Shown: positions 17,453 to 26,265 of the stretch, in pieces
Numbering within the stretch: position 1 is the stretch's first letter
Layout: each line of letters opens with the position of its first letter
NCBI GenBank assembly: GCA_024635605.1
Contig: JAGXIR010000013.1
Span: 1 to 50,307, forward strand
From: Sunxiuqinia sp.
Lineage (GTDB): Bacteria; Bacteroidota; Bacteroidia; Bacteroidales; Prolixibacteraceae
Direction of reading: 5' to 3'
Length of the DNA: 50,307 nucleotides
Translations under genes and position numbers: made by a program
The notes under the pieces: generated by a model
Told to the model about the DNA's origin: nothing
Databases searched by the model: none
What the model saw: only the letters and a program-made list of their open reading frames with translations

Positions 17453-18400
17453 GTAGTTGGTCAGTTCGAAGCCGATTCGTTCAAAATCAATTTCCTTCCC
17501 TATAAAAACAAGTCGGTTTTTGGGAGATTCGTCGGGCATAATCAGGCTGCCTTCCGAATAGCTCGTGCCACCGCCAACGGATTGCACCACAATTCTGTTG
17601 GGGTTGTCCTGCGTAAAGAGAATGCCTTTGATGCGGTAAATTTCGAGTTGATTGATGGCCGCAAAATAATCGAACCAATATTTGAATCGTTCCAATTTGA
17701 TATGGCCTGAAAATTCGTGGGTGAACGTGGTGTATTTTTTCGCTTCAACCAAACGGAACATAAACGGTTCAGCCATTTTTTGTTCCAGCCTTCCTTGTAC
17801 TTTCTCTGCAAAATCGTCGAGATGAAATTCGTTGTCTTTTCCAAATTCCGTAGCGATTGCTTCAGCGGTTCCATTCCAGGCGGCCAGCCTTTTGGTGATG
17901 TCGGCCAGTGCTGTTTTTGAAACCAGATCGGTTTTGTTGATGATGAGTAAATCGCTGACGATAACCTGCAATTGCTGTTCGCGCTCACTCATTTGTTGCT
18001 CAAAATTTTGGGCGTCAACTAGACAGACACTCCCGGCAAGCGTATATTTTTCTTTCAACTCCGGGTCTTCATAAAAAGGCTTGATGACATTTGAAAGATC
18101 CGCTACTCCGGTGGTTTCAATGAGCAGGTAATCAATTTCGCCGGCCTTTTCGGCGAGGTCGAGCAGGGTTAAAGAAAATTCGTTGAAAATGGAACAGCAG
18201 ATGCAGCCGTTACTCAGGTCGAAAATATTTTCACTTCGCATGCCCACAATCAAATCCTGATCGATGGATTGCTGTCCAAGTTCATTTTCAACCAGAGCCA
18301 GTTTGAGGTGCTGGTGATTGCGTATCACTTCGTTAATAAAGGTCGTCTTACCGGCTCCAAGAAAACCGGTGACAATAACGACGGGTATTTTTTTATCCAA
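17429..18400 (-). CDS. CobW/ZNG-type metal-chaperone GTPase
   Basis: The G3E GTPase core is clear: VTGFLGAGKTTFINEVI (Walker A), SNGCICCSIFNEFSL with the CxCC metal-binding motif, DYLLIETTGVADL, and LLIINKTDLV for guanine recognition. A C-terminal CobW domain follows. The family delivers zinc, cobalt or nickel to client proteins using GTP. No ATG precedes the Walker motif; an in-frame TGA lies two codons before the TTG at 18427. I favour the TTG at 18400 (LDKKIPVVIV), because the residues encoded before it come from a short AT-rich repeat. The track start is 18427. No zinc or cobalt regulatory genes are adjacent. Confidence 0.88.
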   Translation of the reverse strand: MDKKIPVVIVTGFLGAGKTTFINEVIRNHQHLKLALVENELGQQSIDQDLIVGMRSENIFDLSNGCICCSIFNEFSLTLLDLAEKAGEIDYLLIETTGVADLSNVIKPFYEDPELKEKYTLAGSVCLVDAQNFEQQMSEREQQLQVIVSDLLIINKTDLVSKTALADITKRLAAWNGTAEAIATEFGKDNEFHLDDFAEKVQGRLEQKMAEPFMFRLVEAKKYTTFTHEFSGHIKLERFKYWFDYFAAINQLEIYRIKGILFTQDNPNRIVVQSVGGGTSYSEGSLIMPDESPKNRLVFIGKEIDFERIGFELTNYLAKDLDP

Positions 18401-18436
18401 TTCCAAATTCCAAATTTTAAATTCCAAGTTTCAAGC
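18396..18436. repeat. AT-rich TTGGAATTT direct repeats at the CobW gene start
   Basis: On the minus strand the sequence reads ACTTGGAATTTAAAATTTGG followed by AATTTGGAATTGG, a run of imperfect TTGGAATTT units. Similar short runs are found between genes in related genomes (from memory). It covers the possible start codons of the CobW-type gene. Confidence 0.55.
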
Positions 18437-18458
18437 CCTTTTCGGTACGCTTCTGTTC

Positions 18459-19496
18459 CTAATCATTAATACTCATTCGGGCAAATGGGACGGCATCCTG
18501 CCCGGCAAACTGCTTTTTCTGGTATTTGTAATAGCCGGTAATGGCAATCATGGCGGCATTGTCCATGGTGAAGGCAAACTTGGGAATAAAGAGGTTCCAT
18601 TTGCGTTTTTCAGCTTCGGCTTTTAGGGCGTTTTGCAAGCCCGAATTGGCAGAAACACCGCCACCAACAGTAATTTCGTTGATGCCGGTTTGCTTGGCTG
18701 CTTTCACCAGCTTGTCCATTAAAATATCGATGATGGTTTTTTGAAGCGAAGCACACAAATCGGCTTGGTTTTCTTCAATGAAGTTATCGTTTTCTTTGAT
18801 TTGGTCGCGCAGGAAATACAGAAAGCTTGTTTTCAGTCCGCTGAAACTGTAGTCCAGGTCTTTAATGCGGGGCTTTGAAAATTGAAAGGCATTGGGATTC
18901 CCTTCTTTGGCCAGTTTGTCGACTAAGGGGCCACCGGGGTAGGGCATGCCCATTACTTTGGCGCATTTGTCGAACGCTTCGCCGGCGGCATCGTCAATGG
19001 TTTGTCCGATCACTTCCATCTCCAGGTGACTTTTTACAACAATGATTTGAGAATTTCCTCCCGACACCAGCAAATTAAGATGTGGAAATTTGGGCTCGCT
19101 AAATTCAACATCTTTTTCCTGAATAAAATGCGCCAAAACATGCCCCTGCAAGTGGTTGATTTCAATCATGGGAATACCGGCAGCCAGCGAAAAACCTTTC
19201 GCAAAGGAGGTTCCTACGAGTAACGAACCCAGCAAACCCGGGCCACGCGTATAGGCCACAGCCGAAATTTCATCAAGGCTGATTCCGGCCTGCTTAATGG
19301 CCTGGTCGACTACGGGCACAATGTTTTGCTGGTGTGCTCGCGAAGCCAGCTCGGGTACAACACCGCCATAAGCTTCGTGAACTTTTTGGCTGGCTATAAT
19401 ATTCGACAGCAAACAACCGTTCTTGATAACAGCAGCCGAGGTGTCGTCGCACGATGACTCAATTCCTAAAATGATGATATCTTTTTTGTTATTCAT
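18459..19496 (-). CDS. tsaD: tRNA N6-adenosine threonylcarbamoyltransferase
   Basis: The protein of about 345 residues is TsaD/Kae1. Visible marks are ILGIESSCDDTSAAVI near the N-terminus, ELASRAHQQNIVPVV with one metal ligand, NHLQGHVLAHF with the others, AYTRGPGLLGSLLVG and NLLVSGGNSQI for nucleotide binding, and DNAAMIAITGYY at the C-terminal end. It transfers threonylcarbamoyl from TC-AMP to A37 of ANN-decoding tRNAs, working with TsaB and TsaE, which are encoded elsewhere. I use the ATG at 19496; the track start is a TTG three codons upstream. It is divergent from tamB, a pairing I recall from other Bacteroidota. Confidence 0.96.
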   Translation of the reverse strand: MNNKKDIIILGIESSCDDTSAAVIKNGCLLSNIIASQKVHEAYGGVVPELASRAHQQNIVPVVDQAIKQAGISLDEISAVAYTRGPGLLGSLLVGTSFAKGFSLAAGIPMIEINHLQGHVLAHFIQEKDVEFSEPKFPHLNLLVSGGNSQIIVVKSHLEMEVIGQTIDDAAGEAFDKCAKVMGMPYPGGPLVDKLAKEGNPNAFQFSKPRIKDLDYSFSGLKTSFLYFLRDQIKENDNFIEENQADLCASLQKTIIDILMDKLVKAAKQTGINEITVGGGVSANSGLQNALKAEAEKRKWNLFIPKFAFTMDNAAMIAITGYYKYQKKQFAGQDAVPFARMSIND

Positions 19497-19597
19497 GAAA
19501 ACCAATTTTCAGCGTTAAATTCAATTAATTTAACTGTTGAACCTAACGATTTACGTGGAATTTAGTTTATTTTGTTTTCAAATTACCGAGGGACAAA

Positions 19598-22500
19598 ATT
19601 ATCAAAAAATCGATTAAAATAGTATTGTGGGGTTTCGGGATTCTAATCGTCCTGATGTTGGGGAGTTATATAGCTTTCCAGTCCAGTGTGGTCCAAACAT
19701 TTTTGGTCAGGCAAATTGCGAATAACCTTTCGGAACGCCTGAATACGCGGATAACATTGAAAAGTGTGGACATTCGTTTTTTCAATCAGGTTATCTTAAA
19801 TGAATTTCTGGTTGAAGATCAGCAGCAGGATACCTTACTTTATGTGGGACGAATGGCAGCATCGATCGATGATTTGAGCGTGAAGCGGAAAATGATCGAC
19901 TTGTCATCGCTTGATATGCAGCAGACCAAAATCTTTGTTTCGCTCACCGAAGATAATCTGCCCAATTATAAATTTATTTTCGACGCGCTCCGCACGAATA
20001 AACAGAAAGATAGCTGGGATTTTATCTGCCAAAATTTTCTTTTCAGTGATACCCGATTGGGCTATTCTTATTATAAAACGGAGGAGCCACGAGCCATTGA
20101 TTTGTATGATATTCATTTAGATGTGAGTGATTTTGTATTGCATCATGATTCCTTATCGTTCAACATTAACGAAATGAGTTTGGACGATCGCAAAGCCTTT
20201 CAATTAAGTTCGTTAAGCACGCAACTGGTTTCCTCCAATCACATGGTGAAACTCAGGAACCTGCGGGTTGCAACTCCGCATTCGGTTATTGTCAATGCCG
20301 ATGTTACCATTGATCAAACCGGAATGCAGGAGGACAAGGATTTTTCGTCGTTAAGGCTGGATGTTGACTTGAAAGAAACGGTTTTGGATTTTGTTGATGT
20401 GAGCCAGTTGGTGCCTTCCTTACGGGGAATGGATTTGAAGATTGATCTCTCGGGACGGGTTTATGGAACCATTGCCGATTTGAAAGCCAAGGATTTGCAA
20501 ATGAACATTGGCCGAAATACCCGGCTGGTTTGCGATTTTTATACCAATGGCTTGCCCGATTTGGATCAGACCTATATCTCGCTGGATTTGAAAAATTCAA
20601 CAGCCGATTTTAAGGATTTGAGCCAAATAAAATTGCCCAATTCTTCAAAAGCTGATTACCTGGAGTTTTCTCCCTTGTTGCACGATGCAGGTGTTGTTCA
20701 TTACGAAGGAAATTTCACTGGATTTTTAAGCGATTTTGTCGCATACGGAACCGTTCGGTCCAATTTCGGACAGATAAAAACTGACCTTTCTTTTGTTCCG
20801 TTACAGGGAAACCGGATGAAAGTTAACGGAAGCGTAAAGACGGTCAACTTTGAGTTGGGCGAGTTTACTCAGTACGATAAGGTTGAACGGGTAACTTTCA
20901 ACGGGCAGGTGAATGGTTCGTTTCATAAAATAAGCCGGGCTTTTAATGTTGCCCTTGCGGGTGTTGTGGACAGCCTGATTTTTAATGATTATAAGTTTAA
21001 GAATCTCACCCTCGACGGAACCGTTCAGGATAGAAAGTTTGAAGGTAATTTGAGCATTCAGGATCCGAATCTCGATGCAGGTTTTGTTGGTAAACTGGAC
21101 TTTAACGCGCCAGTTCCTGAGTTCGATTTTGAGCTGAATCTGAAGCAAGCCAACCTGGTTGCGCTGAATATCGATCACAGTTACGAAAAGTCCATGCTTT
21201 CGATGGAGTTGAATGCCAATTTCAAGGGCAACAGCATTGACAACCTGAACGGAAATATTTGGGTAGATGAAGGACAATACCTAAACGAGTACGACACCTT
21301 GCAGCTCAATAGTTTAAGTGTCAGTACTTATTATGATGATGTCGCTCATCTTTGGGTTCGATCTGATTTTGCTGATGCTCACATCGCAGGAAACTATTCT
21401 TTTCTGACCCTTTTGGGGAGCTTTAAGAATTTGGTTCATCGCTATTTACCATCATCGGGAATTGATTTCAACAAGAATATGACGTTGAACCAGTTCAATT
21501 TTGAGGTGATGGTGAAGGATATGGAGCCGCTTACTAAAGCGTTGTTTCCTGAATTGTATATTGGAACAGCTGAAATTATCGGGCGCTTTGATGATCAGCA
21601 ACTGACCCTGGATTTGGTGGCCGATATTCCGCGAATGGAATACCGCAATTTAGTGTTCAATGGCTACTCGTTGTCGGTTCATACCAATGACAAGATTGAA
21701 TTCAAGAGCCGCTTGGAAGAGTTGCAATTGAATGAGAATCAGCGAATGTACAACCTGGCTATTCTGGCCGATGCCGCCGATGACCGACTGAACTCTAAGA
21801 TAGTCTGGAATAATTTTCATGAAGAAACATACAGCGGAGAGCTTGAAACCCAGATCGATTTTATGAAAACCGGTTACGACCGAACACATGTTGATGTGGA
21901 GGTTTTACCATCGCGGATTTACGTTTCAGATACCCTTTGGACAGTGCATCCTTCGCAAATAACAATTGATTCAACAAGAATTGCTGTTGATAACTTTCAT
22001 ATTTCGAATAAAAGCCAGCAATTTACGCTGGATGGCGTGATTTCGAAAGATAAAAGTGACCGATTAAATTTAAGGGTGAACGAGTTGAATTTAGGTCATT
22101 TAAATTCACTCGTGCAGCGGAACTTCGAAGTTGAAGGAATTCTGAGTGGAACAGCAAGTGTTTTTGATGTTTATGAACGCGCTTTGTTTTTATCTGATTT
22201 GAGGGTTAATGATTTGAGTTTCCGCGACCATGAGATTGGCGAGCTCAGTGTTGTTAGTAAGTGGGATCGCGAGTCGGAGGAGATTCAGGCTGAATTGCAG
22301 ATCGACAGTAAAAACCTTCAGGCTTTTTATGCTTATGGCACGTACACTCCGGAAAACGATTCGATTGATTTTTTTGCCAGTTTGAATGATTTGTCACTGA
22401 CGATTTTGCAGCCGATTTTGCAAAATAGCTTTCAAGATATTCGCGGTCGTGGGACCGGCGATGTGTGGATTCACGGGAATACTGAAAAAATTCTGCTCGA

Positions 22501-23980
22501 TGGCGACGTGCTTGGCCTCGACGCTGGTCTGGCAATGAAAGCACTTCAGGTAGATTATTATTTTAGCGACACCATCAGTTTCCGATCCGACTCCATCGTG
22601 TTTGACCACATTCAAATAACCGATTACCAGGGAAACAAGGGGATTTTCAATGGATCAATCCGGCATGATAATTTTGGAAATATGGATTATGACCTGGCTT
22701 TGCGTACGTCCCGGTTGATGGCCATGAATACGACTTTCAGAGATAATGAACGATTCTACGGAAAAGCTTATGCCAAAGGTGCTTTGGAAATTCGCGGACA
22801 TGGGCAGGACCTTACTTTAACGTCGGAAGCAACGAGCTTAAGTGGCACATCCATTAATATCTCCTTAGATTATGAAGCGGAAGCGCAGGAATATGATTTC
22901 ATTCATTTTTTGAATAGCGAAACACAGCTTTCCGACTCACCGGAGCGGAAAGTGCAAACCGACAAGTCGAACGTTAAGATGAACTTCGATTTTAATGTTA
23001 CGCCCGATGCACTGGTTCAGCTGATTTATAATTCGCAGATTGGCGATATGATTCGATCGCGGGGAACAGGCGACATACAGGTTCGCATTGACCCGGATTT
23101 CAATATTACCATGTTTGGAGAGTATCGGGTCGATCAGGGCGACTATTTATTCACCCTTCAAAATGTGATTAATAAAAAGTTTGAAATAGCGCGTGGAGGG
23201 ACTATTCGTTGGAATGGAGAACCTTACGATGCCATTATCGATCTTGAAGCGAGGTATCGTTTAAAGGCTTCCTTAACTGAGCTTTTTCCCAATTCGGTCG
23301 AAAATATTGACTACGCTCAGCGAATTCCGGTCACCTGCGGCATTTTTCTTACCGACAACCTGAATGATCCGTCAATCGCTTTCGATATTAACTTTCCCAC
23401 AGCTGAAGACCGGATAAAAGATCAGGTTCAGCAATTTATCAGTACCGAGGAGGAGATGAACCGGCAAATTTTATCATTGTTGGTATTGGGACGGTTTTAT
23501 ACCCCGGAATACCTGCGCGGATCGTACCAGGCATCCAACTCCAATGTGGTTGGATCTACGGCCAGCGAGTTGTTTTCTAATCAGCTAAGCAACTGGTTGT
23601 CACAAATTAGCAATGATTTTGATGTCGGCGTGAATTATCGTCCGGGAACTCAAATGTCGGACGATGAAATTGAACTGGCCCTGAGCACGCAAATTTTTAA
23701 TGACCGGGTGACTTTAAATGGAAATATTGGCAACAACAGTACTACAAATGCTGCACGTTCCAATAACAATGATCTGGTTGGCGATTTTGATTTGAACGTG
23801 AAACTGACCAACAATGGTAAGCTTCAGCTGAAAGCCTATAATCGATCTAATAATAACCTGATTTATGAGACTTCACCTTATACCCAGGGTATCGGAATTT
23901 CATACCGTGAGAACTATGACAATTTTACGGAGCTCTGGCATAAAATGACACGATTGTTCGGAATTCGACAAGAGGATTGA
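19598..23980 (+). CDS. tamB: TamB-like translocation/assembly module protein (DUF490)
   Basis: About 1460 residues: a single N-terminal membrane anchor (IKIVLWGFGILIVLMLGSYIAF), a long beta-helical body of repeating strand patterns, and the C-terminal DUF490/TamB domain with FGEYRVDQGDYLFTLQNVI and RGGTIRWNGEPYDAIIDLEA. TamB spans the periplasm as a hydrophobic groove and helps insert outer-membrane proteins or move lipids. The track start at 19625 is a TTG inside the membrane segment. The frame is open upstream to a TAA at 19544 and encodes KIIKKSIKIVL, a normal charged N-terminus, but without ATG, GTG or TTG. I place the start at the ATT at 19598 tentatively. No tamA is visible here. Confidence 0.9.
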   Translation: MIKKSIKIVLWGFGILIVLMLGSYIAFQSSVVQTFLVRQIANNLSERLNTRITLKSVDIRFFNQVILNEFLVEDQQQDTLLYVGRMAASIDDLSVKRKMIDLSSLDMQQTKIFVSLTEDNLPNYKFIFDALRTNKQKDSWDFICQNFLFSDTRLGYSYYKTEEPRAIDLYDIHLDVSDFVLHHDSLSFNINEMSLDDRKAFQLSSLSTQLVSSNHMVKLRNLRVATPHSVIVNADVTIDQTGMQEDKDFSSLRLDVDLKETVLDFVDVSQLVPSLRGMDLKIDLSGRVYGTIADLKAKDLQMNIGRNTRLVCDFYTNGLPDLDQTYISLDLKNSTADFKDLSQIKLPNSSKADYLEFSPLLHDAGVVHYEGNFTGFLSDFVAYGTVRSNFGQIKTDLSFVPLQGNRMKVNGSVKTVNFELGEFTQYDKVERVTFNGQVNGSFHKISRAFNVALAGVVDSLIFNDYKFKNLTLDGTVQDRKFEGNLSIQDPNLDAGFVGKLDFNAPVPEFDFELNLKQANLVALNIDHSYEKSMLSMELNANFKGNSIDNLNGNIWVDEGQYLNEYDTLQLNSLSVSTYYDDVAHLWVRSDFADAHIAGNYSFLTLLGSFKNLVHRYLPSSGIDFNKNMTLNQFNFEVMVKDMEPLTKALFPELYIGTAEIIGRFDDQQLTLDLVADIPRMEYRNLVFNGYSLSVHTNDKIEFKSRLEELQLNENQRMYNLAILADAADDRLNSKIVWNNFHEETYSGELETQIDFMKTGYDRTHVDVEVLPSRIYVSDTLWTVHPSQITIDSTRIAVDNFHISNKSQQFTLDGVISKDKSDRLNLRVNELNLGHLNSLVQRNFEVEGILSGTASVFDVYERALFLSDLRVNDLSFRDHEIGELSVVSKWDRESEEIQAELQIDSKNLQAFYAYGTYTPENDSIDFFASLNDLSLTILQPILQNSFQDIRGRGTGDVWIHGNTEKILLDGDVLGLDAGLAMKALQVDYYFSDTISFRSDSIVFDHIQITDYQGNKGIFNGSIRHDNFGNMDYDLALRTSRLMAMNTTFRDNERFYGKAYAKGALEIRGHGQDLTLTSEATSLSGTSINISLDYEAEAQEYDFIHFLNSETQLSDSPERKVQTDKSNVKMNFDFNVTPDALVQLIYNSQIGDMIRSRGTGDIQVRIDPDFNITMFGEYRVDQGDYLFTLQNVINKKFEIARGGTIRWNGEPYDAIIDLEARYRLKASLTELFPNSVENIDYAQRIPVTCGIFLTDNLNDPSIAFDINFPTAEDRIKDQVQQFISTEEEMNRQILSLLVLGRFYTPEYLRGSYQASNSNVVGSTASELFSNQLSNWLSQISNDFDVGVNYRPGTQMSDDEIELALSTQIFNDRVTLNGNIGNNSTTNAARSNNNDLVGDFDLNVKLTNNGKLQLKAYNRSNNNLIYETSPYTQGIGISYRENYDNFTELWHKMTRLFGIRQED

Positions 23981-24044
23981 GGCACGAAAGTTGTATATTA
24001 GCAGCCGGTCAGAATCGCAAGTCTGATCTTGTTACTTTAAGTAG

Positions 24045-24052
24045 TAACTTTG
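24045..24052 (+). promoter_or_regulatory. Candidate -7 box upstream of the exbB operon
   Basis: TAACTTTG matches TAnnTTTG. A TTG lies only 13 bases upstream, shorter than the usual spacing. A second match, TATTTTTG, occurs at 24064-24071. Either would start transcription before or inside the following hairpin. Confidence 0.4.
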
Positions 24053-24072
24053 TAAATATTCATTATTTTTGA

Positions 24073-24106
24073 GGGGTATAATAAATGCTTTTATACCTCG
24101 TTTTTT
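24073..24106 (+). terminator. Terminator-like hairpin between tamB and exbB
   Basis: GGGGTATAA pairs with TTATACCTC (one G-T pair) around a nine-base loop and is followed by G and six T residues. It ends 25 bases before the exbB ATG. It probably terminates tamB, but the upstream promoter boxes make an attenuator reading possible. Confidence 0.7.
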
Positions 24107-24130
24107 ATGTGTTCCTCTAAATAAAAATTT

Positions 24131-24838
24131 ATGTTTGGAAATATTCTTTTACAAGTTTCGAATGCAGCCGGAGAAAGCGCCGAAGCACTGGCCGAATCAG
24201 CAGGTCAAGATGGGATTGTAACCCGTTTTTTTGATTTGGCATTAAAAGGTGGATGGATTATGATCCCCATTCTGGTGCTTTCATTAATCGCTGTATTTAT
24301 TTTTTTCGATCGGTATTTTGCAGTTAAAAAGGCCGGCAAGGTTGATTATTCGCTACTTGAACGCGTGAAGGATTATATTTCGCAGGGAAATATAGAAGCG
24401 GCATTGTCGTTGGCCCGCTCACAGGATAACCCAACCGCCCGGATGATTCAGAAGGGAATAAGCCGGATTGGACGTCCGATGGCTGATGTGAACTCAGCGA
24501 TTGAAACCGTTGGCAACCTTGAAATTGCCAAGCTGGAAAAGGGCTTGCCTGTTTTGGCCAGTGTGGCTGGTGGTGCTCCTATGATTGGATTTCTTGGAAC
24601 TGTGATTGGGATGATTCAGGCATTTTACGATATGGCAAACGCCGGTAGTAACATTGATGTAACTTTGTTGTCGTCCGGAATTTACCAGGCCATGGTAACA
24701 ACAGTTGCAGGTTTGACCGTTGGTATCATCGCTTATTTCGCCTATAATATTTTGGTTGCCAATGTTGAAAAGGTAGTTTTTAAAATGGAAGCAGCCACTT
24801 CCGAATTTCTTGATCTATTAAATGAACCAGCAAGATAA
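24131..24838 (+). CDS. exbB: MotA/TolQ/ExbB proton channel family protein
   Basis: The 235 residues contain three membrane helices: GGWIMIPILVLSLIAVFIFF, LPVLASVAGGAPMIGFLGTVIGMIQAF and TVAGLTVGIIAYFAYNILV, with the conserved APMIGFLGTVIGM segment typical of ExbB/TolQ and a cytoplasmic loop between the first two. Together with ExbD it forms a channel that uses the proton gradient to drive TonB-type partners. It heads a three-gene operon with ExbD (six-base gap) and a TonB/TolA-like protein. Whether the complex energises TonB receptors or acts as a Tol-Pal motor is not decided by sequence. Confidence 0.92.
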   Translation: MFGNILLQVSNAAGESAEALAESAGQDGIVTRFFDLALKGGWIMIPILVLSLIAVFIFFDRYFAVKKAGKVDYSLLERVKDYISQGNIEAALSLARSQDNPTARMIQKGISRIGRPMADVNSAIETVGNLEIAKLEKGLPVLASVAGGAPMIGFLGTVIGMIQAFYDMANAGSNIDVTLLSSGIYQAMVTTVAGLTVGIIAYFAYNILVANVEKVVFKMEAATSEFLDLLNEPAR

Positions 24839-24843
24839 CAGTA

Positions 24844-25254
24844 ATGGCCTTAAGAAGAAGAAATAAAGTCGATGCCAGTTTCAGCATGTCCTCCATGACT
24901 GATATTGTGTTCTTGTTGCTGATTTTCTTTATGGTAACCTCTACTTTAATTGCGCCCAATGCATTAAAGTTGCTGTTGCCGCAAAGTAACAATCAAACGG
25001 CAGCAAAGCCGATGACTACGGTTTCCATTACAGCCGATTTGAAATATTTTGTCAATACCGGAGGGGAAGTTGAACGCGTCGCATTCCACGAAATAGAACC
25101 GGCTTTGCAACTTGCTATTGGCGATAACTCCGAAGCTTATGTGTCACTTCATGCCGATAAGTCGGTTCCGATTGAGCAAGTTGTTAAAGTGATGAATATT
25201 GCCAAACGCAACAAGTATAAAATGATTTTGGCCACTGCGCCGGAAGGACGTTAA
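24844..25254 (+). CDS. exbD: ExbD/TolR biopolymer transport protein
   Basis: A short basic N-terminus (RRRNKVDASFSMSSMTD) leads into one membrane helix, MTDIVFLLLIFFMVTSTLIAP, with the essential aspartate of the family at its start. A periplasmic domain of about 85 residues follows (NTGGEVERVAFHEIEPALQ). The total of 136 residues is normal. It pairs with ExbB to form the proton-driven motor. The stop overlaps the start of the next gene (TAATG), so translation is coupled. Confidence 0.92.
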   Translation: MALRRRNKVDASFSMSSMTDIVFLLLIFFMVTSTLIAPNALKLLLPQSNNQTAAKPMTTVSITADLKYFVNTGGEVERVAFHEIEPALQLAIGDNSEAYVSLHADKSVPIEQVVKVMNIAKRNKYKMILATAPEGR

Positions 25255-26255
25255 TGAGCTACATTGAACAACATAAAAGGGGATTTGTCGGGACAGTTAT
25301 TTTTCACGTGATTGTTCTAATATTACTCTTGTTATTTGGATTTTTCACCAAACTTCCATTACCTGGCGAAGAAGGTATTCTTGTCAATTTTGGCAATACT
25401 GATCAGGGAAGCGGACCACAGGAACCTGCACCAAGCCGGCAAACATCACCCCCTGTTGTTCAGGAGGAAAAAGAAGTCACACCACCGCCAGTTACACCAC
25501 CTCCACCCACACCAGCAGTTTCACAGCCCGAGGTTAAGGAAGAAGTGATGACACAGGATTTCGAGGAATCTGCAGCGATTGATGCAGCCAAAAAGAAGCA
25601 GGCCGAAGAAAAAAAGCGCTTGCAGGAACAGGAAAACAAAAAAAGGCAAGAAGAGCTTGACCGGCAGCGAAAAGTAGAACTAGAAGCACAACGTAAAGTT
25701 GAACTCGAGCGTCAGCGCCAGGCCGAATTGGAACGCCAACGATTAGCAGAGGCAGCAGAACGTCAGCGAAAGGCTGAAGAGGAACGCAAACGCAAGGAAG
25801 CCGAACAACAAAAAATTGCTGAGATCAATAATCGGGCATCGAATGCTTTTGGAGCCGGAGGTGCCGGAACAAGTGATTCGGAAAGTACCGGGCAAGGCGT
25901 TTCTTCCTCTGGAGGAAACCAGGGTTCGCAGAATGGTTCACCCAACTCTCCGAATTATGGCGATGGAGGCGGACAAGGAAATGGAATTTCGTATGATTTG
26001 GGCGGCCGCGGGCATATAGATACACCTCTGCCTGTTCATCCAGGCAATGAACAAGGCAAAGTTGTTGTGACGATTCGGGTTGACCAGTCTGGTAGAGTGA
26101 TTAGCGCTGAGCCGGGTGCGCCTGGATCAAGTATTACCAATTCTCAATTTTATAAGGCTGCCCAACAGGCCGCTTTGAAAGCCCGGTTTAAAGAAGATCC
26201 GTTGGCTCCGGCGGTTCAGAAGGGTACCATTACTTATAACTTTCGATTGAATTAA
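25254..26255 (+). CDS. TonB/TolA-like energy transducer
   Basis: The 333 residues have an N-terminal membrane helix (GFVGTVIFHVIVLILLLLFGFF), a proline-rich stretch (TPPPVTPPPPTPAVSQPE), a long Arg/Lys/Glu/Gln coiled-coil of about 90 residues (RQAELERQRLAEAAERQRKA), a Gly/Ser-rich linker and a C-terminal TonB-like domain (KVVVTIRVDQSGRVISAEPG, FKEDPLAPAVQKGTITYNF). The coiled-coil is a TolA feature while the end domain is TonB-like, so it may link the ExbBD motor to outer-membrane receptors or to a Tol-type role. Its ATG overlaps the exbD stop, which supports a functional complex. Confidence 0.88.
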   Translation: MSYIEQHKRGFVGTVIFHVIVLILLLLFGFFTKLPLPGEEGILVNFGNTDQGSGPQEPAPSRQTSPPVVQEEKEVTPPPVTPPPPTPAVSQPEVKEEVMTQDFEESAAIDAAKKKQAEEKKRLQEQENKKRQEELDRQRKVELEAQRKVELERQRQAELERQRLAEAAERQRKAEEERKRKEAEQQKIAEINNRASNAFGAGGAGTSDSESTGQGVSSSGGNQGSQNGSPNSPNYGDGGGQGNGISYDLGGRGHIDTPLPVHPGNEQGKVVVTIRVDQSGRVISAEPGAPGSSITNSQFYKAAQQAALKARFKEDPLAPAVQKGTITYNFRLN

Positions 26256-26265
26256 AAACTGAGTT

